Positions 1-5,646 of a stretch of DNA of 13,215 bases are shown piece after piece. A program made the position numbers and the translations under genes. Source of the stretch: JANWHZ01 sp035545555 (GTDB taxonomy: Bacteria; Patescibacteriota; Saccharimonadia; Saccharimonadales; UBA4665). The stretch's first letter is position 1. Every line of letters starts with the position of its first letter. The notes beneath the pieces are model-generated. The model was not told the DNA's origin. It saw only the letters and a program-made list of their open reading frames with translations, and ran no database searches. The DNA is taken from contig DASZYD010000033.1 of NCBI GenBank assembly GCA_035545555.1, forward strand, positions 1 through 13,215, given 5' to 3'.

Positions 1-424
1 GGTTTTGCTCTTTCTTATCGCTCAAGATTTTCACGATAATAATGGTGCTGCTGAAGAAGAGACCCAGCCCCATGATGAGTGCTTCGACCGGCTTGAAGCC
101 CAGCAGCATACTCAGCGCGAAGCCTGCCGTGCCGACGGTCAGCAGCTCCGCCCCGGTTGCCAGGAACACCGTACTCCCCAGCTTGCGGAAGACCGATATG
201 TTCATGCCCAGGCCGATAATGAACAGCAGCAAAGCGATGCCGATACTGGAGAAGGCATCAAACGTCTCGAGGTGGATAAGGTTAAACGCGGCCGGCCCGA
301 CCAGTACGCCCGTCAGGATATAGCCTAAAATGAGCGGCTGCCGCAGCAGGCGCATGATCATCGACACCGCTGCGCCTACCACGATGATAAAGCTGAGCTG
401 TAGGAATACCCCGTCCGGCGCCAT
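1..424 (-). CDS. Kef-type cation:proton antiporter (CPA2 family), N-terminal part, cut by window edge
   Basis: The minus strand is open from an ATG at 424-422 to the left window edge, giving 141 residues. The translation is very hydrophobic, with about four to five membrane segments. It contains stretches such as QPLILGYILTGVLVGP and IGIALLLFIIGLGMN, then LGLFFSSTIIIVKILSDKKE, which are hallmarks of the sodium/proton exchanger domain of CPA2 (KefB/KefC-like) proteins. The family exchanges K+ or Na+ for protons across the cytoplasmic membrane. The C-terminal part, where a TrkA-N/RCK nucleotide-binding domain may occur, lies outside the window, so KefB cannot be told from other CPA2 members. 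No clear Shine-Dalgarno precedes the ATG. A TATACT box on the minus strand (468-463) could be its -10. The gene is divergent from the 569-1234 gene, with 144 nt between starts. The family call is firm; substrate and exact subfamily are not. Confidence 0.88.
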   Translation of the reverse strand, partial: MAPDGVFLQLSFIIVVGAAVSMIMRLLRQPLILGYILTGVLVGPAAFNLIHLETFDAFSSIGIALLLFIIGLGMNISVFRKLGSTVFLATGAELLTVGTAGFALSMLLGFKPVEALIMGLGLFFSSTIIIVKILSDKKEQN

Positions 425-462
425 AAAAAGTGTTTGTGTTATCCGTTTAGCTTACGCTTAGT

Positions 463-468
463 AGTATA
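463..468 (-). promoter_or_regulatory. Candidate -10 box for the Kef-type antiporter
   Basis: Read on the minus strand this is TATACT, 38 nt before the ATG at 424. It predicts a leader of about 30 nt. I found no convincing -35 element at 16-18 nt, so this rests on the -10 match alone. Confidence 0.35.
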
Positions 469-522
469 TCATCTGTCTTGGCCTGCCGACCGGCGCTGGC
501 AAATAATTCTTTTCCACGATGG

Positions 523-541
523 CACAGTGTATGGTACTGTG
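523..541. repeat. Short inverted repeat upstream of the 569 gene (operator or hairpin candidate)
   Basis: CACAGT and ACTGTG form perfect 6-bp arms around a 7-nt centre, ending 27 nt before the ATG at 569. A weak promoter (TTCTTT, 17 nt, TATGGT at 530-535) would place the palindrome over its -10 region, as a repressor site would be. It could equally be an RNA hairpin or chance. Confidence 0.3.
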
Positions 542-568
542 AGCATAACGAACACTGAAAGGAGGTGT

Positions 569-1234
569 ATGGCTGAGATACTACCTACTGATGGCAACTC
601 ACCGGAGGTGCCGCCAGCTGAAGTGGTGCCGGCAGAGAGTGTGCCACCTGCTATAGCTTCTGATGCAGCCTCGGCGGAGCTGGCCACAAGGCCACCATAT
701 GCACCGCCACCTGGCATGCATTTCGCTGAGATCGCCCGCTTCGATACACCCTACGGGCAAATTATACGAAAGATGCTGGTCCCAGATGCGGAGACAGCTG
801 ACGCGCCATCGGCGCCGAGCCCGGCAGAAACGGTGCCAGCCGCACCCGAACTTCCCGCTGTTGAGATACAGGAGAAGTCACTCGTGGTGCGCCGAGAACA
901 AGGGGTTGTCACAGGTATGCAGGCACTTGTTGCCGGTTTTGAGCCGGAGGGGCGCGAGAGTTGGCGGCTGTTCATCAGCCGGACGCTCAACATGGTAGTA
1001 CCAGAGGAGGCCTACCAAGCGTCACGCCGAGCCGCGGGTGGCAAGGGCACCTACTATAAGGGACCGAGGAGCTTTATAACGCATGACAATTTTCCACGCT
1101 TTGCTGATCCTTTACGTGTCGCGATCTCCCAGCTGGCCGAAGCCGATCGAAAAGCAGCTGAATCGCTGCTCAGTGACGTAACGACGCTGCTAGAGGCAGA
1201 GAAGCAAGCCGAGTCGCGCAATAAAGCATACTGA
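569..1234 (+). CDS. Pro/Ala/Glu-rich protein of unknown function, 221 aa
   Basis: I do not recognise this protein. The frame is open from 434, but I chose ATG 569 because AAGGAGGTG lies directly before it (spacing about 3 nt, short) and the upstream codons do not look like protein. Residues 1-110 are low complexity, rich in Pro, Ala, Glu and Ser, with an island around PPPGMHFAEIARFDTPYG. Residues 100-221 look folded and charged and include GFEPEGRESWRLFISRTLNM and KGTYYKGPRSFITHDNFPRF, then a probable helix ending near the C-terminus (LLSDVTTLLEAEKQAESR). There is no signal peptide or membrane segment, so a cytoplasmic location is likely. TGA is the stop codon, which supports the standard genetic code. 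It is divergent from the antiporter and its role cannot be inferred. Coding status is supported by the strong ribosome binding site and the lack of a better ORF. Confidence 0.75.
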   Translation: MAEILPTDGNSPEVPPAEVVPAESVPPAIASDAASAELATRPPYAPPPGMHFAEIARFDTPYGQIIRKMLVPDAETADAPSAPSPAETVPAAPELPAVEIQEKSLVVRREQGVVTGMQALVAGFEPEGRESWRLFISRTLNMVVPEEAYQASRRAAGGKGTYYKGPRSFITHDNFPRFADPLRVAISQLAEADRKAAESLLSDVTTLLEAEKQAESRNKAY

Positions 1235-1240
1235 CACTTG

Positions 1241-1249
1241 TGTGGATAA
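1241..1249. promoter_or_regulatory. Perfect DnaA-box match (TGTGGATAA / TTATCCACA)
   Basis: This 9-mer is the exact reverse complement of the strong bacterial DnaA box TTATCCACA. It sits 15 nt upstream of the -35 of the promoter at 1265-1292. A second near match (8 of 9) lies inside the antiporter gene at 271-279. One or two boxes do not make an origin, but a regulatory DnaA site is possible. Roughly 0.1 perfect matches would be expected by chance in a window of this size. Confidence 0.35.
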
Positions 1250-1264
1250 CTTACGATAGGATCA

Positions 1265-1292
1265 TTGACAAGCATGAGGGCTTTGCTACACT
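1265..1292 (+). promoter_or_regulatory. Sigma70-type promoter of the 1299-1553 transcription unit
   Basis: TTGACA (1265-1270) is a perfect -35. It is followed by a 16-nt spacer and TACACT (1287-1292), with an extended -10 TG at 1284-1285. This is the best -35/-10 pair I found in the window. The predicted start is near 1298-1300. No long ORF follows, so it drives either a small RNA or the 30-codon ORF at 1421. Confidence 0.7.
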
Positions 1293-1298
1293 CATGAA

Positions 1299-1420
1299 GT
1301 AGCACTATAGGCGGAAGCGCGAGAGCCGCCAGTCGTGAGACAAAAATTAACAAAAGTAGATGCCTGTAAGCCTAGCGCAGCGAGCCGCTTGGTTTGCTTG
1401 TCGTTCTGGGAGGAACGAAA
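1299..1420 (+). ncRNA. Structured RNA leader (or small RNA) upstream of the 30-codon ORF
   Basis: This stretch between the promoter and the small ORF can fold into four local hairpins. They are GGCGG/CCGCC (1310-1314 with 1326-1330); GTC-GTGA-GAC with a GNRA tetraloop (1332-1341); a 12-bp stem with one T-T mismatch and an 8-nt loop (1366-1377 with 1386-1397); and TCGTTC/GAACGA (1401-1406 with 1413-1418), whose loop and 3' arm carry the ribosome binding site of the ORF. An A-rich single-stranded linker (1341-1356) separates the second and third. I could not match it to RNase P, SRP RNA, tmRNA, 6S or the common riboswitch cores that I checked by eye. The folding is hand-drawn, and no covariation evidence is available. 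Confidence 0.45.
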
Positions 1421-1513
1421 ATGCCAGTCAAAATAAAAATGATGAGCACCAAGCCCTCGCGTGTGCACGTGACCGTCTGCCGCCCTGCCTGGCGCCAGTA
1501 CCTGGAGTACTAA
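1421..1513 (+). CDS. Small ORF, 30 aa, basic, unknown function
   Basis: The ATG at 1421 is preceded by GGGAGG with ideal 7-nt spacing, and the ORF ends in TAA at 1511, only 2 nt before the terminator stem. The peptide starts MPVKIKMMSTKPSR and ends RPAWRQYLEY. It is basic, has one cysteine and one tryptophan, and has no membrane segment or signal peptide. Promoter, ribosome binding site, ORF and terminator form a complete and compact unit, which argues for a real gene. I do not recognise the peptide. The ribosome binding site sits in a small hairpin (1401-1418), so translation may be controlled by RNA structure. Alternatives are a regulatory leader peptide or a dual-function RNA, but no gene follows in the same direction before the terminator. 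Coding is plausible, not proven. Confidence 0.5.
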   Translation: MPVKIKMMSTKPSRVHVTVCRPAWRQYLEY

Positions 1514-1515
1514 AC

Positions 1516-1553
1516 AAAACAGCACTGACCGCATCTGAGGCCAGTGCTGTTTT
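1516..1553. terminator. Bidirectional intrinsic terminator between the small ORF and dsbA
   Basis: A perfect 12-bp inverted repeat (1516-1527 with 1542-1553) has the core AACAGCACTG / CAGTGCTGTT and a 14-nt loop. A T-run follows on the plus strand (TTTTAG), and TTTTGTTT follows on the minus strand. It lies between two convergent genes and can stop transcription from both sides. Confidence 0.85.
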
Positions 1554-1572
1554 AGCACCCACTGTTGTTCGC

Positions 1573-2241
1573 TTAGGAATTGCCGCCGGTCTTTTTGGCT
1601 ATCTCGGCGTCGATGAGCTTGGAGAATGCATCAACGCTGGGTTGGCCGTTGGAGCCGAGCAGCTTGGCATTATCCAGCTTCGTACCATCCAGATAGAACG
1701 TCGGGGTAGCCTGCTCGTCACCGGTTTTGGCGAAGGCTGCCAGGTCAGCGTTGATCGCACTGTTTACTTTTTCACTGGCGTAGTCGCGCTTAAACTGGGT
1801 TAGGTTCAGGCCGATTTGGGTAGCATACGTATCAAAGAAGCTGGTAGGATCGCTGGCGGTGGACCAGGCGCTCTGATCCTGATACAGCAAGTCGTGCATC
1901 TGCCAGTATTTGTCCTGCAGGCCGGCCGCCTCGGCAGCGCGGGCGCCGGCGAAGGCGTTCTGGTGTATTGCAGTCAGCGGTAAGTTGCGGAACTGGAAGT
2001 AGATCTGATCAGTGTATTTACTGGCGACCTGTTCGACAGTTGGGGCGAACGTGCCGCACACCGGGCACTCATAATCACCGTACTCGACCAGCTTGACACC
2101 GGTACTACCTTTGCCCTCAATATGCTGCGTGGCCTCGCCGGACGAGCCGCTACTGCCGCCCTTATTATGATTGGTCACGACCACGATGCCGCCGAGTATC
2201 ACGGCAATTACCGCTAGCGCGATCCAAAACTGTTTTGACAT
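1573..2241 (-). CDS. Membrane-anchored DsbA-family thiol:disulfide oxidoreductase, 222 aa
   Basis: The protein has an N-terminal membrane anchor or uncleaved signal (residues 5-23, FWIALAVIAVILGGIVVVT), then a Gly/Ser linker, then a thioredoxin fold with an inserted helical domain. The active site is CPVC at 59-62 after LVEYGDYE, and the cis-proline loop is ATPTFYLDG with Pro180. These are diagnostic of the thioredoxin_4/DsbA group. It should act outside the membrane, oxidising or shuffling disulfides in exported proteins; the Cys-containing exported proteins encoded at 8303 and 9041 are possible clients. ATG 2241 was chosen because AGGAGG lies 4 nt before it. A TATACT box on the minus strand (2276-2271) gives a leader of about 20 nt. 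No VKOR-like partner is seen in the window. Length is normal for the family. Confidence 0.9.
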   Translation of the reverse strand: MSKQFWIALAVIAVILGGIVVVTNHNKGGSSGSSGEATQHIEGKGSTGVKLVEYGDYECPVCGTFAPTVEQVASKYTDQIYFQFRNLPLTAIHQNAFAGARAAEAAGLQDKYWQMHDLLYQDQSAWSTASDPTSFFDTYATQIGLNLTQFKRDYASEKVNSAINADLAAFAKTGDEQATPTFYLDGTKLDNAKLLGSNGQPSVDAFSKLIDAEIAKKTGGNS

Positions 2242-2270
2242 GTATCCTCCTGCAACTTGCTAGTACTTCC

Positions 2271-2276
2271 AGTATA
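2271..2276 (-). promoter_or_regulatory. Candidate -10 box of dsbA-like gene
   Basis: Read on the minus strand this is TATACT, 29 nt before the ATG at 2241 and upstream of a strong AGGAGG site. A conventional leader of about 20 nt is predicted, in contrast to the leaderless neighbours. The -35 is not clear. Confidence 0.5.
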
Positions 2277-2296
2277 CCGCACCGCCGCTGCGCTAG

Positions 2297-2305
2297 TGCT
2301 AAGAT
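2297..2305 (+). promoter_or_regulatory. Extended -10 of the CBS-pair gene, leaderless arrangement
   Basis: TGC followed by TAAGAT ends 6 nt before ATG 2312. The expected transcription start falls on or next to the A of the ATG, and no Shine-Dalgarno is present. An overlapping GATAAT (2303-2308) is closer to the ATG and less likely. Confidence 0.55.
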
Positions 2306-2311
2306 AATGAT

Positions 2312-3355
2312 ATGGGTTCGTTCGTCGCTGCCGTCACCTTAGTCGCCCTGGCTCTGCTCGCGCTATTGCTCGAGAAGACGTACTTTTATGTGCCGTACCG
2401 GGAGCTCAAACGTGAGGCCGCGGCCGGCGACTTGGAAGCGCGGACACTCTTCAATGCGGCGGCATATGGAGCGGAACTCAAGCTGCTCCTCTGGATGATC
2501 ATGGGGCTTTGTCTGGCCGGCGGGTTTGTGCTGTTCGCCCGGGTGGCGCCGGTGTTGCTGGGCTTGGCGGTCATTCTGCTTGTTATATTGCTGGCGTTCA
2601 TGTGGCTGCCGCGCACGCAATTGTCGGTAGCGGCGGTGCGACTGGGACTCTGGTCCACGCCGGTGCTAGTAGCGCTGCTGCGGGTATGCCATCCGTTGCT
2701 CCAGTACGTACCGGAGCGCTTGGGGCGCTACCGCCGTGCGCCGCACACTGGGTTGTACGACCGGATGGATCTTGACGCACTGCTTGAACGCCAGCACGAG
2801 CAGAGCGATAGCCGGATTGATGAGCGCGAGCTTGTCCGCCTGCGCCATGCACTGCGCTTCGGCGACTACGCCGTGCATGATGTTATGACGCCACGTGCCA
2901 ACGTGTTGGCCGCCGGCATCGACGATGACCTCAGCCCGGTGCTCATCGACGAGCTGCACCATAGCGGACACAGCCACTTCCCGGTGTATGAGGGTAAAAA
3001 ATCACAGTTGGTCGGCACACTTGCGCTTGATGTGGTGGCAGACATCAAGCATCAGGGGATCGTGCGCCACTTTTACAGCAGCCGCCTGGCATACGTGCAC
3101 GAGAATGACAGCTTGGAGCAAGCGCTCCTTGCCCTCTACGAGACGGGCCAGCACCTATTGGTTGCGGTAGATACTGCCGGCGACTACGTGGGTATTGTGA
3201 CGCTCGGCGACGTATTGCGCTATTTGCTGGGCAGCCTGGACCACGGCACTGGGCAGCATGATGATCGGCAGGCGGTGGCGGCCCGGCACCGCGCGAAACC
3301 GATATCGGATGCCGACGTGGCCACTTCCGATCATGCAACAGAGGTGGTACAATAG
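2312..3355 (+). CDS. Membrane protein with a CBS-domain pair, CNNM/CorC-like, 347 aa
   Basis: The N-terminus has one membrane helix (about 3-20) and three more hydrophobic stretches (57-76, 79-99 and about 105-130). This recalls the CNNM/DUF21 membrane part of HlyC/CorC-type proteins, although I cannot assign that fold firmly. A CBS pair follows: the first starts at VHDVMTPR (188-195) and includes SGHSHFPVYEGKK; the second is near 258-308 and ends GIVTLGDVLRYLLG. DVMTPR and FPVYE are typical of CorC-family CBS domains, which bind adenine nucleotides and control Mg2+/Co2+ export. The usual C-terminal CorC_HlyC domain is missing and is replaced by a short polar tail of about 40 residues. Its place is the cytoplasmic membrane with CBS domains inside. 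It has no Shine-Dalgarno and is probably translated from a leaderless mRNA. Substrate is unknown. Confidence 0.8.
   Translation: MGSFVAAVTLVALALLALLLEKTYFYVPYRELKREAAAGDLEARTLFNAAAYGAELKLLLWMIMGLCLAGGFVLFARVAPVLLGLAVILLVILLAFMWLPRTQLSVAAVRLGLWSTPVLVALLRVCHPLLQYVPERLGRYRRAPHTGLYDRMDLDALLERQHEQSDSRIDERELVRLRHALRFGDYAVHDVMTPRANVLAAGIDDDLSPVLIDELHHSGHSHFPVYEGKKSQLVGTLALDVVADIKHQGIVRHFYSSRLAYVHENDSLEQALLALYETGQHLLVAVDTAGDYVGIVTLGDVLRYLLGSLDHGTGQHDDRQAVAARHRAKPISDADVATSDHATEVVQ
3325..3353 (+). promoter_or_regulatory. Candidate promoter of the aspS unit, overlapping the upstream stop codon
   Basis: TTCCGA (3325-3330), a 17-nt spacer and TACAAT (3348-3353) with an extended -10 TG at 3345-3346. The last T of the -10 is also the first base of the TAG stop of the CBS gene. 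Start is predicted near 3360-3362, which leaves a leader of about 126 nt before aspS. Confidence 0.55.
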
Positions 3356-3361
3356 GCCGCA

Positions 3362-3415
3362 ATGAGTGTTGGCTTCGATATCTCGAATATGAACTCCCGG
3401 GTCGGCAGTCGCTAG
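3362..3415 (+). CDS. Possible 17-codon leader ORF upstream of aspS
   Basis: An ATG lies 8 nt after the -10 box at 3348-3353, the same geometry as the leaderless starts elsewhere in this window. It opens a 17-codon frame (MSVGFDISNMNSRVGSR) that ends in TAG at 3413. The RNA can form TTCGA-TATC-TCGAA (3374-3387) inside it, and GCTAG/CTAGC (3411-3415 with 3426-3430) just after. The peptide has one Asp and two Asn codons, which is not enough to argue for Asp-dependent attenuation. It may be a leader peptide or a chance ORF in the aspS leader. Confidence 0.25.
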   Translation: MSVGFDISNMNSRVGSR

Positions 3416-3487
3416 ACTACGGTGCCTAGCATTGCAATCGGCCCACCGCCCCAGCCGTATGCGATAACTAACAGTGAAGGATATCCG

Positions 3488-5236
3488 ATGAGAACCTATG
3501 CGAGCGACACGACTGAGCGGGTCGGTCAGACAGTAACCGTGAAGGGGTGGGTTAATTCACGCCGCGACCACGGCGGCCTGATCTTTATCGACGCGCGTGA
3601 CCACACCGGCGTCGTGCAGCTGGTGGTACAGCCCGAACAAGCAGCGGCCTTCAAAGCGGCCGAGCAGGTACGCGATGAATTTGTGATTGCCGCGACCGGC
3701 ACGGTGCGCGAACGCAGTGAAGGCCTGGCCAACCCGGATTTGCAGACCGGCGGCATTGAGGTCAAGATCGATGAGCTCGTCATCCTCAACCGCTCCGAGC
3801 CGCTGCCGATCCAGATCCACGGCGAAGCGCTGGCAAATGAAGATTTACGGCTCAAGTACCGTTTTCTGGATCTGCGCCGGCCGAAAATGCAGCGCATGCT
3901 GCAGCGCCGGGCCGAATATTATGCAGTGATGCGGAAATATCTCGAGCAGCGCGACTTTGTCGAAGTAGCGACACCCATTCTGGCGAATAGCAGCCCCGAA
4001 GGCGCCCGCGACTTTCTTATCCCATCTCGTGTTCACCCGGGCAAGTTCTATGCGTTGCCGCAGGCGCCGCAGCAGTTTAAGCAGCTCCTGATGGTTGGTG
4101 GCGTACCGCGTTACTACCAGTTGGCGGCCTGCTTCCGCGATGAAGACCCACGCGCCGACCGGCTCTACGGCGAGTTCTATCAGCTCGACCTTGAGATGTC
4201 ATTCGTGGAAGAGGGCGAGGAAGTCCGTACCACTATGGAGCCGCTCATCAAACAGCTGGTCACCGAGTTTGCCGGCAAGAAATTGCTGCACGAGGCAGTG
4301 CCGCGTATCCCCTATGTCAAAGCCATGGAGAAGTATGGATCGGATAAGCCTGACCTGCGCTTCGGCATGGAGCTGGTCGAACTGACTGACGAGCTCAACC
4401 AGACCGAGTTTAGCGTCTTCAGCAGTGCCGAGTGCGTGAAGGCAATCTGCGTGCCAGGCGGCGCGTCGCTCAGCCGGTCGCAGATCGACCAATTCACTGA
4501 AATCGCCAAAGGCGAGGGTGCCGGCGGCTTGGCGTACATTACGTACAAAGACGGCGCTGCGCAGTCACCGATCGCCAAGTTCCTGAAGCCCACAGAGCTG
4601 GAGGCGATCAAGCAAAAGACCGGTGCGGCAGACGGCGATGCGGTCTTCTTCGGTGCCGACAAGCGTACGGTCGTCAACAAAGTACTCGGACGGCTGCGCA
4701 GCGCATTCGCCGACCACTTCGGCCTGAAAGATCCGAACGTCATCGCGCTGGCCTGGATTGTCGACTTCCCGTTCTATGAGCGTGACGACAAGACCGGCCA
4801 GCTCGACTTCGGCCATAACCCCTTCAGCATGCCCAAGGGCGGGCTGGAGGCATTGAAAGCCGATGACAAACTCGGCATCATTGCCGACCAGTACGACATG
4901 GTGATGAACGGCTACGAAATCTGCAGCGGCGGTGTGCGCAACCATAACCCGGAAGTGCTCTACGAAGTGTTTGGTGTGCTCGGCCATGACCGTGCGTACG
5001 TTGATGCGCGCTTTGGTGGCATGATCAATGCTTTTAAGTACGGTGCCCCGCCACATGCCGGTTGTGCGTTCGGTGTTGACCGCATGTTTATGGTGCTGAT
5101 GGACGAAGATAATATCCGCGAGATCGTCGCCTTCCCCAAGAACGGCACCGGCGTCGATGTCATGATGGATTCTCCCTCAGTCGTGGATGAGGCGCAGCTC
5201 AAAGAGCTCTCCATCAAGCCCACCGCCGAGAAGTAA
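3488..5236 (+). CDS. aspS: Aspartyl-tRNA synthetase, bacterial type, likely non-discriminating, 582 aa
   Basis: A class II synthetase that charges tRNA(Asp) with aspartate in the cytoplasm. The N-terminal OB-fold anticodon-binding domain (1-105) contains GWVNSRRDHGGLIFIDARD. The catalytic core has RVHPGKFYALPQAPQQFKQL (181-200), motif 2 FRDEDPRADR (216-225) and motif 3 GVDRMFM (529-535) followed by DNIREIVAFPK. A GAD insertion domain (about 280-410) marks the bacterial form, and 582 residues is normal. ATG 3488 was chosen: AAGGA lies 7 nt before it and the protein then aligns with E. coli AspRS (MRT..). The open frame back to GTG 3422 would add 22 unrelated residues. His28 and Gly79 fall where E. 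coli has Leu30 and Lys81. Non-discriminating AspRS such as that of Pseudomonas has His and Gly there, so it may also make Asp-tRNA(Asn) for GatCAB. Confidence 0.97.
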   Translation: MRTYASDTTERVGQTVTVKGWVNSRRDHGGLIFIDARDHTGVVQLVVQPEQAAAFKAAEQVRDEFVIAATGTVRERSEGLANPDLQTGGIEVKIDELVILNRSEPLPIQIHGEALANEDLRLKYRFLDLRRPKMQRMLQRRAEYYAVMRKYLEQRDFVEVATPILANSSPEGARDFLIPSRVHPGKFYALPQAPQQFKQLLMVGGVPRYYQLAACFRDEDPRADRLYGEFYQLDLEMSFVEEGEEVRTTMEPLIKQLVTEFAGKKLLHEAVPRIPYVKAMEKYGSDKPDLRFGMELVELTDELNQTEFSVFSSAECVKAICVPGGASLSRSQIDQFTEIAKGEGAGGLAYITYKDGAAQSPIAKFLKPTELEAIKQKTGAADGDAVFFGADKRTVVNKVLGRLRSAFADHFGLKDPNVIALAWIVDFPFYERDDKTGQLDFGHNPFSMPKGGLEALKADDKLGIIADQYDMVMNGYEICSGGVRNHNPEVLYEVFGVLGHDRAYVDARFGGMINAFKYGAPPHAGCAFGVDRMFMVLMDEDNIREIVAFPKNGTGVDVMMDSPSVVDEAQLKELSIKPTAEK

Positions 5237-5243
5237 TGGCGTG

Positions 5244-5280
5244 AAAAGGAGAACAGCACGGCGAAAGCCGTGCTGTTCTC
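5244..5280. terminator. Strong hairpin terminator between aspS and the 64-aa gene
   Basis: A perfect 14-bp stem (5249-5262 with 5267-5280) is closed by a GAAA tetraloop. On the minus strand it is followed by CCTTTTC, so it works best for the minus-strand gene at 5487-5293. On the plus strand it follows the aspS stop by 12 nt but has no T-run after it, so termination of aspS would rest on the stem alone. The stem shares AACAGCAC / GTGCTGTT with the terminator at 1516-1553. Confidence 0.85.
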
Positions 5281-5292
5281 GTACCGTACCGC

Positions 5293-5487
5293 CTACCGGC
5301 CGAACGCTTTGGCGAGCAGCCAGATAGCGCCTGCGACCTCGACGAAGAACAGGCCGAGCCCGACCGGTGAGCCCCAGCTGAACCAGGAACCCCAGGCCCG
5401 CCAGTTTTTCATCGACCGCTCATACCATTCGCGGTTTTCTTCGCGGTGCTCGTCATGGAGTTGCTTGAGCGACTTTTTGTCGTCCAT
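5293..5487 (-). CDS. Small membrane protein, 64 aa, unknown function
   Basis: I do not recognise a family. The first 30 residues are highly charged and helical (MDDKKSLKQLHDEHREENRE), then comes a Trp-rich stretch (WRAWGSWFSW, 29-38) and one membrane helix (about 41-60) ending in a short basic tail. This looks like a one-pass protein with its N-terminus inside the cell. ATG 5487 is supported by AAGGA 5 nt upstream and by a TATAGT box on the minus strand further up (5512-5507). The gene is convergent with aspS and ends 13 nt before the hairpin at 5244-5280, whose minus-strand side has a proper T-run. Ribosome binding site, promoter and terminator together make it very likely real. The 159 nt between it and the next gene hold its promoter and otherwise only a weak GGCCG/CGGCC repeat. 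Confidence 0.75.
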   Translation of the reverse strand: MDDKKSLKQLHDEHREENREWYERSMKNWRAWGSWFSWGSPVGLGLFFVEVAGAIWLLAKAFGR

Positions 5488-5506
5488 ACGAATCCTTATC
5501 TACTAC

Positions 5507-5512
5507 TATAGG
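5507..5512 (-). promoter_or_regulatory. Candidate -10 box of the 64-aa membrane protein gene
   Basis: Read on the minus strand this is TATAGT, 19 nt before the ATG at 5487, with AAGGA between them. The -35 is not clear. Confidence 0.4.
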
Positions 5513-5646
5513 TGTGACGAATAGCATCGACCGATCTATTCCTGCTCAATGAGGCGAATACCACGGTGCCTGGTGGCCGCGAGCGACGGCCGGGCGGGTG
5601 CGGGGTGGATTTATATCAGGATCATCATAGCACATCGGTAGGGCAG

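Noticed and set aside
434..568. 45-codon upstream extension of the 221-aa protein
   Set aside because: There is a strong ribosome binding site at ATG 569, and the extension crosses the divergent promoter region.
1299..1513. Identity as tmRNA, RNase P RNA, SRP RNA, 6S RNA or a common riboswitch
   Set aside because: None of the conserved core sequences of these RNAs that I know could be found, and the 30-codon ORF is too long for a tmRNA tag.
1360..1803. Plus-strand 147-codon ORF
   Set aside because: It runs through the bidirectional terminator and antisense to the dsbA-like gene, and has no Shine-Dalgarno or close -10. The 30-codon ORF in another frame has a better start.
3422..3487. GTG start giving a 22-residue extension of AspRS
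   Set aside because: ATG 3488 has an AAGGA site and aligns with the start of E. coli AspRS; the extension has no family match.
4312..5056. Long minus-strand ORFs of 143 and 163 codons opposite aspS
   Set aside because: They are shadows of GC-rich aspS codons, with no ribosome binding site, no recognisable protein and full overlap with an essential gene.
5575..5591. GGCCG/CGGCC inverted repeat between the AlkA-like and 64-aa genes
   Set aside because: Only 5 bp in GC-rich sequence and no T-run on either strand, so it is not a convincing terminator.
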